Below are positions 47,709-59,594 of a DNA stretch of 64,000 bases, piece by piece. Each line of letters opens with the position of its first letter. The stretch's first letter is position 1. A program made the position numbers and the translations under genes. The notes under the pieces were generated by a model. The model made no database searches. It saw only the letters and a list, made by a program, of their open reading frames with translations, and was not told the DNA's origin. This stretch comes from Nepenthes gracilis (Eukaryota > Streptophyta > Magnoliopsida > Caryophyllales > Nepenthaceae): NCBI GenBank assembly GCA_033239525.1, contig BSYO01000016.1:3005333-3069332 (forward strand), read 5' to 3'.

Positions 47709-49641
47709 TGTGAGGTTCCCAAATCAAAAATAGAATGAACATGAGACAGGCATATTTCTTTACATAATGGATAATTAAATACATGTATCTTGGAATTTTT
47801 AGATGTTAAAAACACCACCCAAAGCTTTCCCATTCAACACATGCTCGAATTCACTCAAAACAATCGCCGCTTGATGCATGCTCAATCCACCGCCGAGCCG
47901 AAACAACAAAAACCCGGCCGCTGATGCATGCTCAACGCCGGCTCGAGCGACGCCTTCCGTAATCCTCCTGAACTGGCTCGGGCGCTCGAGCTCGAGTGGA
48001 ATTCCTACTCGCCTCAGCCGAGCGGGGCTCGAGCGGCTCCAGAACCTTCCGAATGCTCCCGCCGCCAGCCGCCTCCGGAATTCTCCGAAGCTTCCGCCGC
48101 CCGCCGATGGGCGCTCGAGCGTCCTTATATACGCGATGAGCGAGCGAGGCAGGAGGCAAGCGCGGGGAGAGAAGAAGAGAAGAGGAAGAGAGAGAGAGGA
48201 AGAGAGAGAGAGAGAGAAAGGGAGGACCATGTGAAGAAGAAGGAAGAAAATGAAGAGGCCGATTCCGAGCTCAAGCTAGTTGGAGAAAATATTCGAGGCA
48301 AGTATTCTCATACTCACTAACTTGTGATCATTAATAGTAATATCCATCCAAAAGACGAAAAATCACATAACCTATGATTGATAATAAAAGAATATCCTAA
48401 ATAAAAGTCTAAAGAATGAATCACCACATATGCATACGTAATAGCCGAACAATCGATCTCATGAAGTTCTATTAACAATGATCGGCCCCCTTAACAAAAT
48501 GCTATTAATATGGAGTTGAAAAGTAAATGGAAAATATACATCCCCTTGATGTGAAAACTATTAATGGGTATTTGAAATTGTAAGATTCTTAAATGGGCTT
48601 TGAGGACCCTAATGAGATTGACTCATCGACGATAAGGAATTCCAAATCACTGAATATGTCAAACATGCTTATGAACGATGAAAAATGCTAAAGTCTCCAA
48701 GTAAAAATGAGACATATGGGAAAATGGAACGGAAGGAAGTCCACAAAGAATATATGATCGATGAAACCTCCCGTGAGGTGGGAGATGTAATGAAACCTCC
48801 TTGAGATGGGAGATAATATACGAGACACGGTGGACTTTCCTTCAAAGGAATGATGAAAAGAAGAATCATGAAACTAGGGCCAATTTGGGTTCGACACGTT
48901 ATAAACCCGAAGAATACTGGGCCAATGACGCGCCGCATGTGGGCTGTGTGGTGTCGCGCCACGCCTTAGGATACTATTGTGGAAGAACGAGGACTGCAGT
49001 ACCACTTCGGGGAATGGGGCGATACGATTGGCACGATGAGATGTGCACGACTTTGATGGGTCGTTAAAGATAATCCCTCACGAATTAGATCATGAGGAGT
49101 ATCATGATCCTTTAAATTTTCGCATCGTTTGCTAGTACGACCCTTCCGCATGAAGATCAAGGTAAAATGAGAAAGCATGATATAAGTGAATATTTCAAGA
49201 CATGGTAAACGACAAATTACTCCTAAATGTTCCTTCCTCTCATGTCTTGATATATCAAATACATGTTGCCCCCCCCTGTATGATTTATGATTATACTTGG
49301 CCGAGCAAAAAGCTCACTCTATTGAAAGCATGTAAATAGATCAAGGAAAGGCTTGCTTGGCAGGAAGTGCAAGAAGGATTCGAATATCAAATTTGTTATG
49401 GACAGCCATGGGATTAGGTATGGTTCTTGGTTATTTTTATTTTATGGTATTAGAGTATGCTTCGCACTTTGTTTGATGTTTCCCGATTGAGGTTACTAGA
49501 TGGCAAAGCCATAAATAAAGTGGCAAAATGTGAGATCCCCTGAAAAGTATGCTTAGCCTATTTAAGCAAGTTGTAAAACGGTCTTTTGTCTAGTTATTGA
49601 CATTAATGAAGTTTTATTGACGAAGGGTTATTTAAGGAAAA
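47709..49641 (+). mobile_element. right LTR copy of the long-LTR retrotransposon
   Basis: It starts TGTGAGGTTCCC directly after the polypurine tract. The U3 is much richer in CTCGAG-centred words than the left copy (GCGCTCGAGC at 47982 and 48111; GCTCGAGC at 47941 and 48026). TATA motif TTATATACGCGA lies at 48125-48136, then a GA-rich leader (48170-48225). ORFs of 118-143 codons here are products of GC-rich repeats and purine runs, not genes. Divergence from the left copy is mostly small insertions and deletions. Confidence 0.75.
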
Positions 49642-50200
49642 TAACCTGGTTCGTCACAATACTCCTATTCTGTTTCTTTTGATTTCGTTTTGAACTAGTA
49701 ATTATGCATATCTTTAATTATTTGTACCTTACTGAAGAATCGGCTCATTCCTTACTGTTTTTCTTACCTTCAAACGAGTAAGAGTTTGTGCCGGACGAGT
49801 AAGAGTTGAGTCAGATGGAATATCTAGGCTTGGGAGGCCGATATGGATTCATGTAACAATTTATGGATCGATTTTTGATATATTTTTTGGTCATTTTGGA
49901 GACACTTTTGTATAAACGATTCCGCTGTGTAAATTAGTGGACATTTGTATATTTCCGTAGGACATTATAATTTAAATATTTTGATTCCTAATAGCATCTC
50001 TTATGACATTGATTTCGCTTCAGAAGTGGCCGACCTAGATATGGCCAACTCAGATGAGGCCGACCTAGATATGTGAAGACTTAGCCGACTTGTTGATTGG
50101 CCAATTTGGATTCTGTATGTGCAGTGTTGTAATATATTGTATGATTATTTATATTTGTCTTATTACTCTAATTGTATTTAAATATTAATGAGCATAAATA
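49642..50200 (+). repeat. segment following the right LTR, also present upstream of the left LTR
   Basis: 49766-50200 is the counterpart of 42610-42985 (TTACCTTCAAAC ... TGTATTTAAATATTAATGAGC). Either the true LTR extends to about 50200 or this is duplicated flank. GGCCGACCTAGATATG occurs twice (50027 and 50065). No gene. Confidence 0.6.
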
Positions 50201-51974
50201 ATAACCTATTAAGAAATTCGGTCCATCACACATTTGCACGAGCAAAAAATTATTACTAATACTACTTAAGTTTCTAAAACTAATTAGACTGGCCGTTTAT
50301 TTTATATAAATCGGCTTAACTTTTGAAAATAACAAACTCAAGAATGAATTATTTTATTTCATTTAAAGAGGGCATTGAGAGTGGCCCAGATGTTTTTATT
50401 TCATTAGGAACAAAACCTCTTAAATTGTCACATTCTTATGGAATTTATATTTATACCTGATGATATACTTTAGAAAGCTCTTAAAAGTCTCTAACTGATA
50501 ACCTTTAGACGCAATTCTAGTATGTTACCTATAAAGTTCTATTATTAATGAGGGTGTTAGGGTTCCTATGGTTTGAAAATTCTCACATTAATAGTGTCTG
50601 AATAGTCTGATGAAATGAGACTGGATCCATGGTTTAAAAAGTTAATCCGAGCAGTGGGCTTTTCGGTAGGAATTATATGTTAAAAAGAATCAATTATAAG
50701 AATTAACAATTTTTTTTTATTTAAGTTATAAGTTAACTTTTTAATTGATAATTTTTTACTTACCGAAAGAAATTTAAAGGATTTCTCACAAACTGATTGA
50801 TTATTTTAAATTTTTTGACCAATAAAATTAGATAATAAGATATGGGGAGGTTAACACCACAAGATTTTCTATTATTTCTTTATTTTCAGGAACTAAAGGC
50901 AACCACTTCTATAATTTAATAAACCTTTAAATTAAGTAATTTATTTGAATAATCATAACAATTAGCCTCACCCCTATGCTTGCCGGGTCAGGGGGTGCTA
51001 CTTTTATCAAATCTTTAAAGTTATTTTTTATATAAATAATATTATAATAAATGTTTTTAAAAATATTATTATATTTAATTTTTTATTATTATGTCTTAAC
51101 TTTTAAATTTTAATCCAATAATAAAGACGAGAAGATCAAATCCACAACTAAACCTGGTCGTGATAGAGGTAAAATTTTAAATATAATCCTATTTTTTTTA
51201 TTATCGATAATTTAATTTATTTTTAATTTATATAGAATTAATTATAATTTATTTAATTATGAATTGGGATTTAAAATTTATAATATAATAGACACAAGTT
51301 TATTGGTACTAATCAGACATACCGTTACCAAGTCATAAAGAACTGATCCTTTAGCTGTGAAAAGGGCTATGAGTTTAGAAGTACAAATTGCTCTCATTAT
51401 CACAGACAGCTGGCTTACTGATGTACTTTATGGCATAATTAATTACTTAATTAAATTCATTGCTATATACTTTATGACATAATTAATTAGTTAATTAAAT
51501 TCATGGCTGCTAATTAAGGAGGCAAGAATTACTGTTAAAAGGGACAGAAGAATTCGTAATGCCTCTCACCTGTAATTTTCATGTTTGATTCTTTTATTGA
51601 TTGGCTAAATTAATGCAAGGGAGGGGCTGTGTCAGCCTAAAGAGAAGCATATGGAAACAAGGCTATATTGGCTAGCCGTGGCCGCGGCCGGCAGCCTGGG
51701 TGGTCCACGGTAGCAGATGGGCGGCCCAACTTCTTATTCTTTCCTTTTAAAAATTTAAATATTTTAAATTATTTTTAATGTATAACATACTCGTCCTTAT
51801 GAATTATAAGAATTGCTTAAATTATATGTTACTTATTTAGTAATTTATCAAAATGATTAGAAATTATATTATTGTAATACATCAACTTATCATAATTTTT
51901 ATTACATTATGGGTTTTTTTATTATTATTGCTATGAGTTTTATCCTTTCTTATATTATAGTTCATCTGTACTAA
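50201..51974. other. AT-rich intergenic DNA
   Basis: No gene recognised. It contains a 44-bp tandem duplication (51425-51512) and a short GC-rich run GGCCGCGGCCGGCAGCC at about 51679-51695. Confidence 0.55.
51425..51512 (+). repeat. 44-bp tandem duplication
   Basis: Two adjacent copies of ACTTTATGGCATAATTAATT followed by a TTAATTAAATTCAT block. They differ at a few bases (GGCATA/GACATA, ACTTAA/AGTTAA). Confidence 0.9.
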
Positions 51975-52160
51975 TTACAGGTAAAAATATCGGTATCAAT
52001 ATTGATCAGGTCTATATTAATATCGACATATTGTGTAGAAAAGCCTTTATTTTTTTTACGAATTATAAATTAATAGAGTAATATTGATTAATCTATTAAT
52101 TAAATATCGTCAAATATTAATTTTATCGATCAATATTTTATATCACGACACGCATAATTG
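51975..52160. repeat. dispersed repeat rich in ATATCGATAT-like words
   Basis: AATATCGGTATCAATATTG, then TATTGTGTAGAAAA, TATCGTCAAATATTA and ATCGATCAATATT. The same word set in similar order lies at 63095-63375 (TGGTATCAATATCGGTC, TATTGGATAGAAAA, ATATCGACTGATATG). Probably one dispersed repeat family; no coding content. Confidence 0.5.
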
Positions 52161-52739
52161 TGATTGGTTAGAGAAACTAGGTCAGGTATCAGAATTGTAA
52201 TTAGCCCAAATTAATTTGTTATAGATATTAGCCCAATTTTTCCATTTGGAAAAAAAATTTTAAAAAAATACTTGAAGTATTTTTAATATTTAAATTTTAA
52301 ATTTTATAATTATAATCTCAATTGTATATGTGTAGCAATTATATTTTATGTAAATGTTTTTTTCACTAAATTATATATATATATATGTATGTATGTATGT
52401 ATCCACATTTACCTTTATTTAAATAATTTTTTTAGTCTTTTGATGTGATTGGTTTGAATTAAGTTTTTATGTATAATAGGGTTGATATTAATATAATAAT
52501 TAAGGATCTAATAGAGGAAAAAAAATTTAAGAAAATATTTATAATTATTAATTTATTTTTGAGAAATAATAATATTATTTAGATTAACTTGTTAAAAAAA
52601 ATTATTATTGCTATTGATTGTTTATAGTTAAACTGTTATTTTTAATTGCTATTAATATTAATAGTGATGCATAAAAATATATTTTATTTTATTAATATTG
52701 ATGTATTCCTATATTTGAGTTATTATATAAATTAGTGAG
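52161..52739. other. AT-rich spacer
   Basis: No gene; ATGT tetranucleotide run near 52384-52400. Confidence 0.55.
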
Positions 52740-53760
52740 CTTTGTAATCTTTCACAGCAAGTTGAGTTTAGATGACTTTAGTTTTTATCTTTGATAATCT
52801 GCATTCTACATAATACAATGAACAAATAAGAGGTTAAAAAATTGATTGGATTGACTCCCAAATTTATTCTCTGATGATCAAGTTAAAATCTTTATAAGAT
52901 TCCGATGCTTATGTTCAACGAGGAGCGACTTTTAAGTAATATGGAGGGCTTGACTCCAATAGATGCGTTCAATGGGGAGCGACTTTTGAGAATGAAGTGT
53001 ACTAAATTGAGAAGCGGCTTTTGAGCAGTACAGAGGGCTTGGCTCTAATGGGTGCCCTCAACGTGAAAGGGTTTTAAGAATAAAATGCGTTCAATTTGGG
53101 AGTAGCTTTTGAGTGGTGTTAGAAGGCTTGGTTCTAGTGGGTGTGCTCGGCGGAAAGAAGCATTTTTAAAGAGAGAGGGTGAGAGTGAGAGCTCTTTGCT
53201 TCGCCTAGTTAATCGTGAGTAGGGATTTTTTTCTTTGGGCAAGTGGTAGCGAGAATCATCCTCCTCTCTTTTCACCGGTAGGAATGAAAGATATTTGTAA
53301 TACTAGTGTCGTTATAGTTTTGGCATAAGACTGGTGACAACTATCTCACCTGGATTCATTGGACTATCTTAGCGACTATGGAGGCCCCCGATGTCAATTG
53401 TTATTTTGAGGCGGTTGTACAATAATCGGTAGCCCTTGCCGAACATCTACCAGACCATCCCACTGGAGGCTGCAAGTGCCACATACATGCTCAAGTTGCT
53501 GCACCTAGATTGTCGGCTGTCAGGCTGGTGGGCTTCTTGTGCTATAATCGGTTGGTCCACCTAAACTGTTTGTTGGGCTTACTTAACTCTTGTCTTCATC
53601 TGCTTGTTGTGAGTTGAGCCGTAATTATACTAGACATAATGCTTCCTGGGCTCACGCCTCATTGAATCTCCCTGGGTCTCAATCTTCCTGATATACTAAC
53701 AAATGGGTCGGGTGTTGGGCCAACCCATACTGGAACGGGACCCATCAAATATATTTATTT
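52740..53760. repeat. repeat-bearing block of unknown origin, possibly transposon
   Basis: Higher in GC than its surroundings. 52910-53145 holds alternating related units with GGAGCGACTTTTGAG and GGGCTTGGCTCTAATGGGTG (copies at 52921/52947, 52976, 53014/53036, 53099/53125). A GA tract follows at 53168-53193. Downstream, 53290-53740 is mixed sequence without a supported ORF. The plan (subrepeats, then purine tract) is LTR-like, but I see no termini. Origin undecided. Confidence 0.5.
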
Positions 53761-53995
53761 ATTTTTTATTTCAAAATAATAGACACAAAGTAAAAGATTT
53801 TATAAGTCAAGCAAATATACTAATTATTGTACTAAAAGAAAAAATATATATATATTAAGTAAAAAAAATGATACTTTTATATATAATTAAGATATTTTTA
53901 ACAATATAACCTCTTATGTATTAATATTAAAAATTTTATATAAAAATATATAAATAAATAAATATTATGTTATTTATAAATTATACATTAAAAAA

Positions 53996-54185
53996 TCAAT
54001 AGGCAACTTTTCGCAGAAATATAGGGACAGTTAGGCAAAAGGCGTCGTGATGATGCGCCCAACTCACCTCAGCCGTGCCGTCGGCCGGAGCTACTCCGCT
54101 GCCGGCCGCCAGCCACGCAGTAGCCCGATTTTTCCGCGCCGGTTGTAGCCCGTACTTCCAACACCACGCAATATTAAAGACCATC
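53996..54185. other. GC-rich islet, identity unknown
   Basis: About 150 bp (54035-54175) of high GC, with GTGCCGTCGGCCGGAGC and CTGCCGGCCGCCAGCC, inside AT-rich DNA. It is open on the minus strand for 62 codons (Ala/Trp-rich, no family match). Could be an exon relic or part of a transposon. Confidence 0.25.
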
Positions 54186-54715
54186 TCCCTACACTTTTTT
54201 AACTTCTTCTTTTGAGTTTTTACTTAAAAAATATTGTGGATTTTCTTAGTATAAAAGTGAACCATTCACCTCCACAAAAAAATCTTGATGGGTATATGAA
54301 TTAATGGTTAAATTTGAAACATAGGTGACCTAGTGAGAGGCTCGGACAGATAGTAAGTTGCTAAATCCTATACATTATATATAAAAAAAATAAAAAAAAT
54401 TTAAATTATACTTTTAAAATAAATTTATCTGATATCTAAATCAGTATAAAGTAAGAAAAGAATGTATATAAAATTACATACTATTTTGATTTAGACCATA
54501 TAACTGTTATTTTAAGACGTTAAAAAAGGATTGAGCTATCAAATTGAGCTTGATTAAGTGTGGAGGTTGTGGGAAGCTATATATATTTTTAGCTTGATTA
54601 GTCTGAGTAGTTTCAGTGTAGAATGGTGAGAGTTTGGAATTACTTTTGCTTACGATTGCTATTTGAGGCAAAGAGCTTGCCAAGTAAGATTTGTTATTTT
54701 CAAATATGATCTATG

Positions 54716-54871
54716 GTAGGGCTGACTGTTTTGAGAGATCCTGCTCTATATAGTAAAATTTTTATCCCAAATTTAATTTTTTTTATAAAATTTACATTTT
54801 AAAAAAAATTTTAAATGGGATAAAACTTCTACTCTGCAGAACAGAAACCCTACCCGCAGGGCCGAACACCC
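54716..54871. repeat. MITE-like inverted repeat
   Basis: Left arm GTAGGGCTGACTGTTTTG ... TTTTTATCCCAAATTT (54717-54775) pairs with right arm AAATGGGATAAAACTTC ... CTGCAGAACAGAAACCCTAC (54815-54853) through a T/A-rich loop. Pairing is imperfect. No target duplication was identified. Confidence 0.45.
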
Positions 54872-54899
54872 TAAATCCAAAGATCAAGTTTACTAGTTT

Positions 54900-56914
54900 T
54901 ATAATTTTTAATTATCTTGAAAATTAGATTTTAATTTTAGGACAAAAAAATCAGTTCTTTAATTTGGCCAACTTAGACCTAAAAACGAATATCAAAATGT
55001 AAATTTATATTAGATACTCTTAATCAATCCAAATAATAATATAATAATCATTCACAAAATTTAAATGAAACATTCAAAAGTGACTATAAAACTAGATTTT
55101 TACTTGACCTTAAATAATAAGTAAGAAAAAATATCTCATCTGAAATCAGAGTATCAACCATAAACTTTTAAAATTTTTGTATTCAAGCTTATACATCATT
55201 AGCACATAGGTCAAAAACTATTTACAAAAATTAACTGAAAAACTAAAATATTAAATGCTAATTTGAATTATTACATTACAATTAAAACATTGTAAAACTA
55301 ATCTTCCAAAACCTTTTCACAATCTTGAACTCACTGCAAGGTTATCGAGCCTTTTAATTTAAAATGTTAGCAAAAATAAAGATAATGATGGGCTTAACAC
55401 TCAATGAGATACATATAGTTTCATATATATATATATATATATTAAACAAAATATATTAAAGACAATACTTTAAATTTGAAATGTCGATAATATTAATTTT
55501 TGGTAAAGTGTGCGATTATTGTATATTAATAATCAAATATACCAAAATTATATGAATACCGAAATCACACCAAAATTGAATAAATACACATAAAACATGA
55601 AATATGTAGAAAACATATTAAGGTGTAAAAGACCAATGATTAGTTATGATTTTACCAATAATTAAAAATTTAGGTTATGAATTTTTTTGCATAATTAAAG
55701 TCATATATCATAATATACGACCTATAAGTGAGTCGATTATATTTTATTTTCTATAATTGAGATTAAATATTATTTTTTAATTTATAAATATTAGATTTAA
55801 AATTTAATTTACTAATAAAATATTTAGATATATATCTGAATATATTTTATTAATTCTTTATAATAGTTATTATCCGGATTAAAACTAAAAAGCCTTACAC
55901 AAATTTAAACATACATTTATTTTCTCATATTGGATAAACTAATTTCCTTTATTAAAGCTAAAATAGTATTTTCATCATTTTTTTTCTTTAAATAATATTA
56001 GACATTTAGGAACAATAAGGTGATAATTATTGACAAATAAGAACTAAATATATGCAAAAACTATCATATAAATATTGTATGAAATTAACATAGTTTATAT
56101 AATTTTATTATTTTCTCATAAATAAAAAACATACAAAAATAAATGTATAAAAAATTATCAACATACATAAATATAAAAAAAATTTTAAAGCCATGAATGA
56201 ACATTAATACAAAAACTCATGTACTTAATTATAACTTATATGAATTTATGACATGTATTTTATAAAATTTTATGAAATAAGAGTGAAACATATATATAAA
56301 AGTAAAATCTCTTTAATTATAAAAATAATATATGTATTAATATTTAAAAAATAAAATACTGAAAGAGATAAGAAATAAATAATAATAAAAGAAGAAAAAA
56401 ATTAGGACACACTTACATTGGCTTTATTTTACCAAAAAATTATTTATTTTTATTTATTTTCACATTCTCATTCATTCTCTCTTTTTCTATTTATTTTTCT
56501 ATTTTTTTTTCTTATCCCTTAAAACTTTAATAGAAATTAGTTGAAACTGGTAATAAGGTTTATTTATAAAAAATTAACAAATGTGCATCAATTAATGGTG
56601 AATTAGATGTTGAGTCAAAATCTGTACTATATACAAGTGCCCAACGGTCAATGTCAAGTTCAAAATGCAGGTGCACTAATCAAGTGCATTATAGGTACAG
56701 TTATTCTATCCAAAACGTGCTAATACATAGATCAAGCACATGTTAGTGTCATTTGGCCTAACTTATTTTAGTCTAATATTTAAATTTGATAAAAATCTTA
56801 ATTAATCTCAAAATTTTTATTAATTATATCAAATCTAAGATTGTTAAAATAATTTTAAAAAATAAATTATTAATTTTTAATATGTATATATTTATAAATA
56901 TTATTAATTTTACA
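54900..56914 (-). mobile_element. reverse LTR, Ty3/gypsy group
   Basis: Reversed, it starts TGTAAAATTAATAAT at 56914, has a U3 with GTGCACCTGC-like words, a TATA-like TTTTTATAAATAAACC (about 56557-56572) and a GA-rich leader (CT on the plus strand, 56463-56520). Ordered blocks match the reverse solo LTR at 25730-27425, for example ACCTATAAGTGAGTCGATTA (55727-55746) against CCGTAGATAGATCGATTA. The left end is not sharp. Confidence 0.5.
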
Positions 56915-58995
56915 CCTACTACTTAAATGGTCGAGACGATATTAAGAAAGGGAGAGAGGGATATTGGATAATACACTACATAATCTCATATTGATTTATT
57001 CTCATATTGTACGAACTTAACAATAGGTCAATAAATAGAGCAAATAACTACATGTATAATGCATAATAATTTTTTTTTTGTATAAATGGTATTAAAGATC
57101 ATATAAATACCCTTAGATTTAAGAGTATTAAATAATATTTCACTACAATTAGTTATAGTCTACAAATTCTGTCATGACACGTAAAATTGGTGCATAATCC
57201 TCACAATAATGATATTCTATAGAACATTGAATCGGTACAAAAGAAGAGCAAATAAGAAAAAATAAGATGATAGAAATACTCTGTACCAAGTCTTTAATAA
57301 TATACAAAAGGTCGGCAAATGAAATACAAATTATTGCCCAAACAATTGACAAACTCTTCATTCTTCCCATTCCTACTATTTTTTCTCTCGCGTCACTTTC
57401 TAATGACTTTTTAATTTGAACAAACTCTCGCGTTTAGCTTTCATGTTGGGTAGAAACATTTGCGCCGCTTGAATGCTAGTCGTGCACAAGCATTCTGTCA
57501 GCCAAACTTTAGGTTAGGCGTCTCTGTCACGTGTGCCATGCACATAATTATTATATCAGTATTTTACATAATAATTTACTTGACTACTGGATTATGGACA
57601 AACTCTCACTTGGGCTCCCTCCAAATAGCTATACAAGCCAACATAAGTATTAGCCAAAAATAATAACAAAAAAATAGTATATGCAGATAAAGTCATGAGA
57701 CTCAGACACGAGTGATGCACCCAACAAGTGATGCAATAGAGATGAATCGTGCACAAAGGAAGCAACATTGCCAAAAGTCCAACAAATGAACCTTAGGATG
57801 GCCAAATCAACATTCCAATAACAGTTATATATTTTTTTGTGCAAAACCTATAATATTTTATACAGATTGTAAATATACGATATATAAATTTTTAGAATTC
57901 AAATAAAATTCTTAATTTCAACATCGAATATCAATCTAACTAAATTTAGGGTCAATTTAGATCGATTTTTAATAAAAAAAATATATCATTTTGTATTTTT
58001 GTTCACGAGATTAAAATTTGTGTTAAATCTTAATAGACTACAATTTATAACAATTTAATAAGATCTTGGTACATGTGAAATCCCTAAAGATCATATCAAA
58101 GGTAGCAAGTTGATATAGTTCCTCATTGGGTTGTTTCTTATTTTAATATCTTTGAAAACATAGAAGTGGGACCATCTCAAAATGGTATGGACCATGTTGT
58201 TCATGGTCCTTGATCATGGCAAATTTGAAATACAAATAAAAATAAAAATTAGGTGGCATTATAAAAATATAAAATAAATATATTTAAAAATATTTGTTAA
58301 TAATATAATATCTCATCAATTCATTTGCTCTACCTTATAAAGATCAATATAGGATTTTTTCTCGATGGATCAATAATTTTATAATTTTAATATTTTCAGT
58401 ACAATTAATTTAAAATCAACTTGTTACTATCTTGGTAAAAAGAATTAAATTTAAATATTTTTTAAAGATAATTAAATTATAATAATTAATAAATAAATTT
58501 TATATAATTAATTAAAAATTTTTAATTTAATAATTAATATATTTATATATAATCTTATTACTATTCTTGGAAATTTGTTCCGTAGTAGAGCTATGAACTG
58601 GCATTTTCCTCGAGAGGACCACGCAGGAAAATGTTAAAAAAGGAGAAGAAAATTCCAGAAGTGTCGTATCTGACCCCAAGGTGGGGTCCATGATTTGCTT
58701 TTATCTCATCGGATGCCAGGCGTTTCTCTCAATAATAATTATTTAAATAATATTAAACTATTAAATTTTTTTTAAAAAATAATATAATTATTTAATTAAT
58801 ATTTAATAATTATTATTAAAAAAATTAAACCATTTAGATGGATAGACTCTCTAATTGTTAATCTCATCCACCGTTTGATTTGTGGTGTAAAATTTGAAGC
58901 TGGATTTCTTTTTTTTTTTTTTTTAATTTTTCATATTTAATATAAATTTTTGTTACGGTAAATTACTTTTTTATATATTCACATGGAATTTGGAG
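56915..58995. other. AT-rich intergenic DNA upstream of the BRX family gene
   Basis: Minus-strand ORFs at 57370-57149 and 57774-57592 encode short hydrophobic peptides with no family signature; they may be fragments of one broken membrane-protein gene, but I cannot support that. No other feature. Confidence 0.45.
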
Positions 58996-58996
58996 G

Positions 58997-59196
58997 AGGG
59001 GCCTATACCACACTGACACATTACTGTCCCTATACTGTAAAATTGTGGCTATTCAGATAAAATCGAATAGCCGCTCATTTTTCTTGTTTAAAATTTAAAA
59101 ATAAAAACCAAGTGGTCGAATGGCCATTTGATTACATTTAGACAATTGCAATTTTATAGCACGGGGCTGTACTGCGTCAGTGTAGCGCAGGGCCCT
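58997..59196. mobile_element. MITE-like hairpin in the BRX family gene's upstream region
   Basis: Left arm GGGCCTATACCACACTGACAC, then CTGTCCCTATACTGTAAAATTG (58998-59045), pairs with right arm CAATTTTATAGCACGGGGC, then TGTACTGCGTCAGTGTAGCGCAGGGCCC (59149-59195). Weaker pairing continues inward through AATAGCC/GGCCATT. Arms of about 45-85 bp and a total of 200 bp fit a miniature inverted-repeat element. No clear target duplication. It ends about 360 bp before the TATA box. Confidence 0.65.
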
Positions 59197-59558
59197 TAGC
59201 CTTAACTTTTTTTTTTTTGGTTTAAAATTTAAAAGCCATGGAATTTAGGTTAAAGGTTTGATTATAATATAAAATAATTTTTTATTTATGAGTAATTATT
59301 AATCTTATTTTCATGGCAAATATATTGTAGGGTTTATTTATCTATTTTAAGATTTTAATATTTTTTTAAATAATAAATAAAATATTTCTATATTATGTTA
59401 TTTTTAAAATATTAAATTAATATTAATCCATCGTCTGCTTCAACGTCGCAGATATTGGGAGTTGCAGCCCCTTAACGTCCACATCCCCGCGGTTCCCTTC
59501 TCACTAGGGTGGCGCACGCGAGGGTTACAGTCCCGCGTTGATGACGGCGTACTAACGG

Positions 59559-59568
59559 CTATAAATAA
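59559..59568 (+). promoter_or_regulatory. TATA box of the BRX family gene
   Basis: CTATAAATAA in CGGCTATAAATAACGC, surrounded by GC-richer, CT-rich sequence typical of a plant core promoter. The predicted transcription start is near 59595. Confidence 0.55.
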
Positions 59569-59594
59569 CGCTCCTCCTCTTCAACTGCCACTCA

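Noticed and set aside
47799..48320. ORFs of 118-143 codons on both strands, Arg/Glu/Pro-rich
   Set aside because: They lie in the LTR promoter and GA-rich leader; composition follows the CTCGAG words and purine runs, and frames on opposite strands overlap. The left LTR copy keeps only shorter versions.
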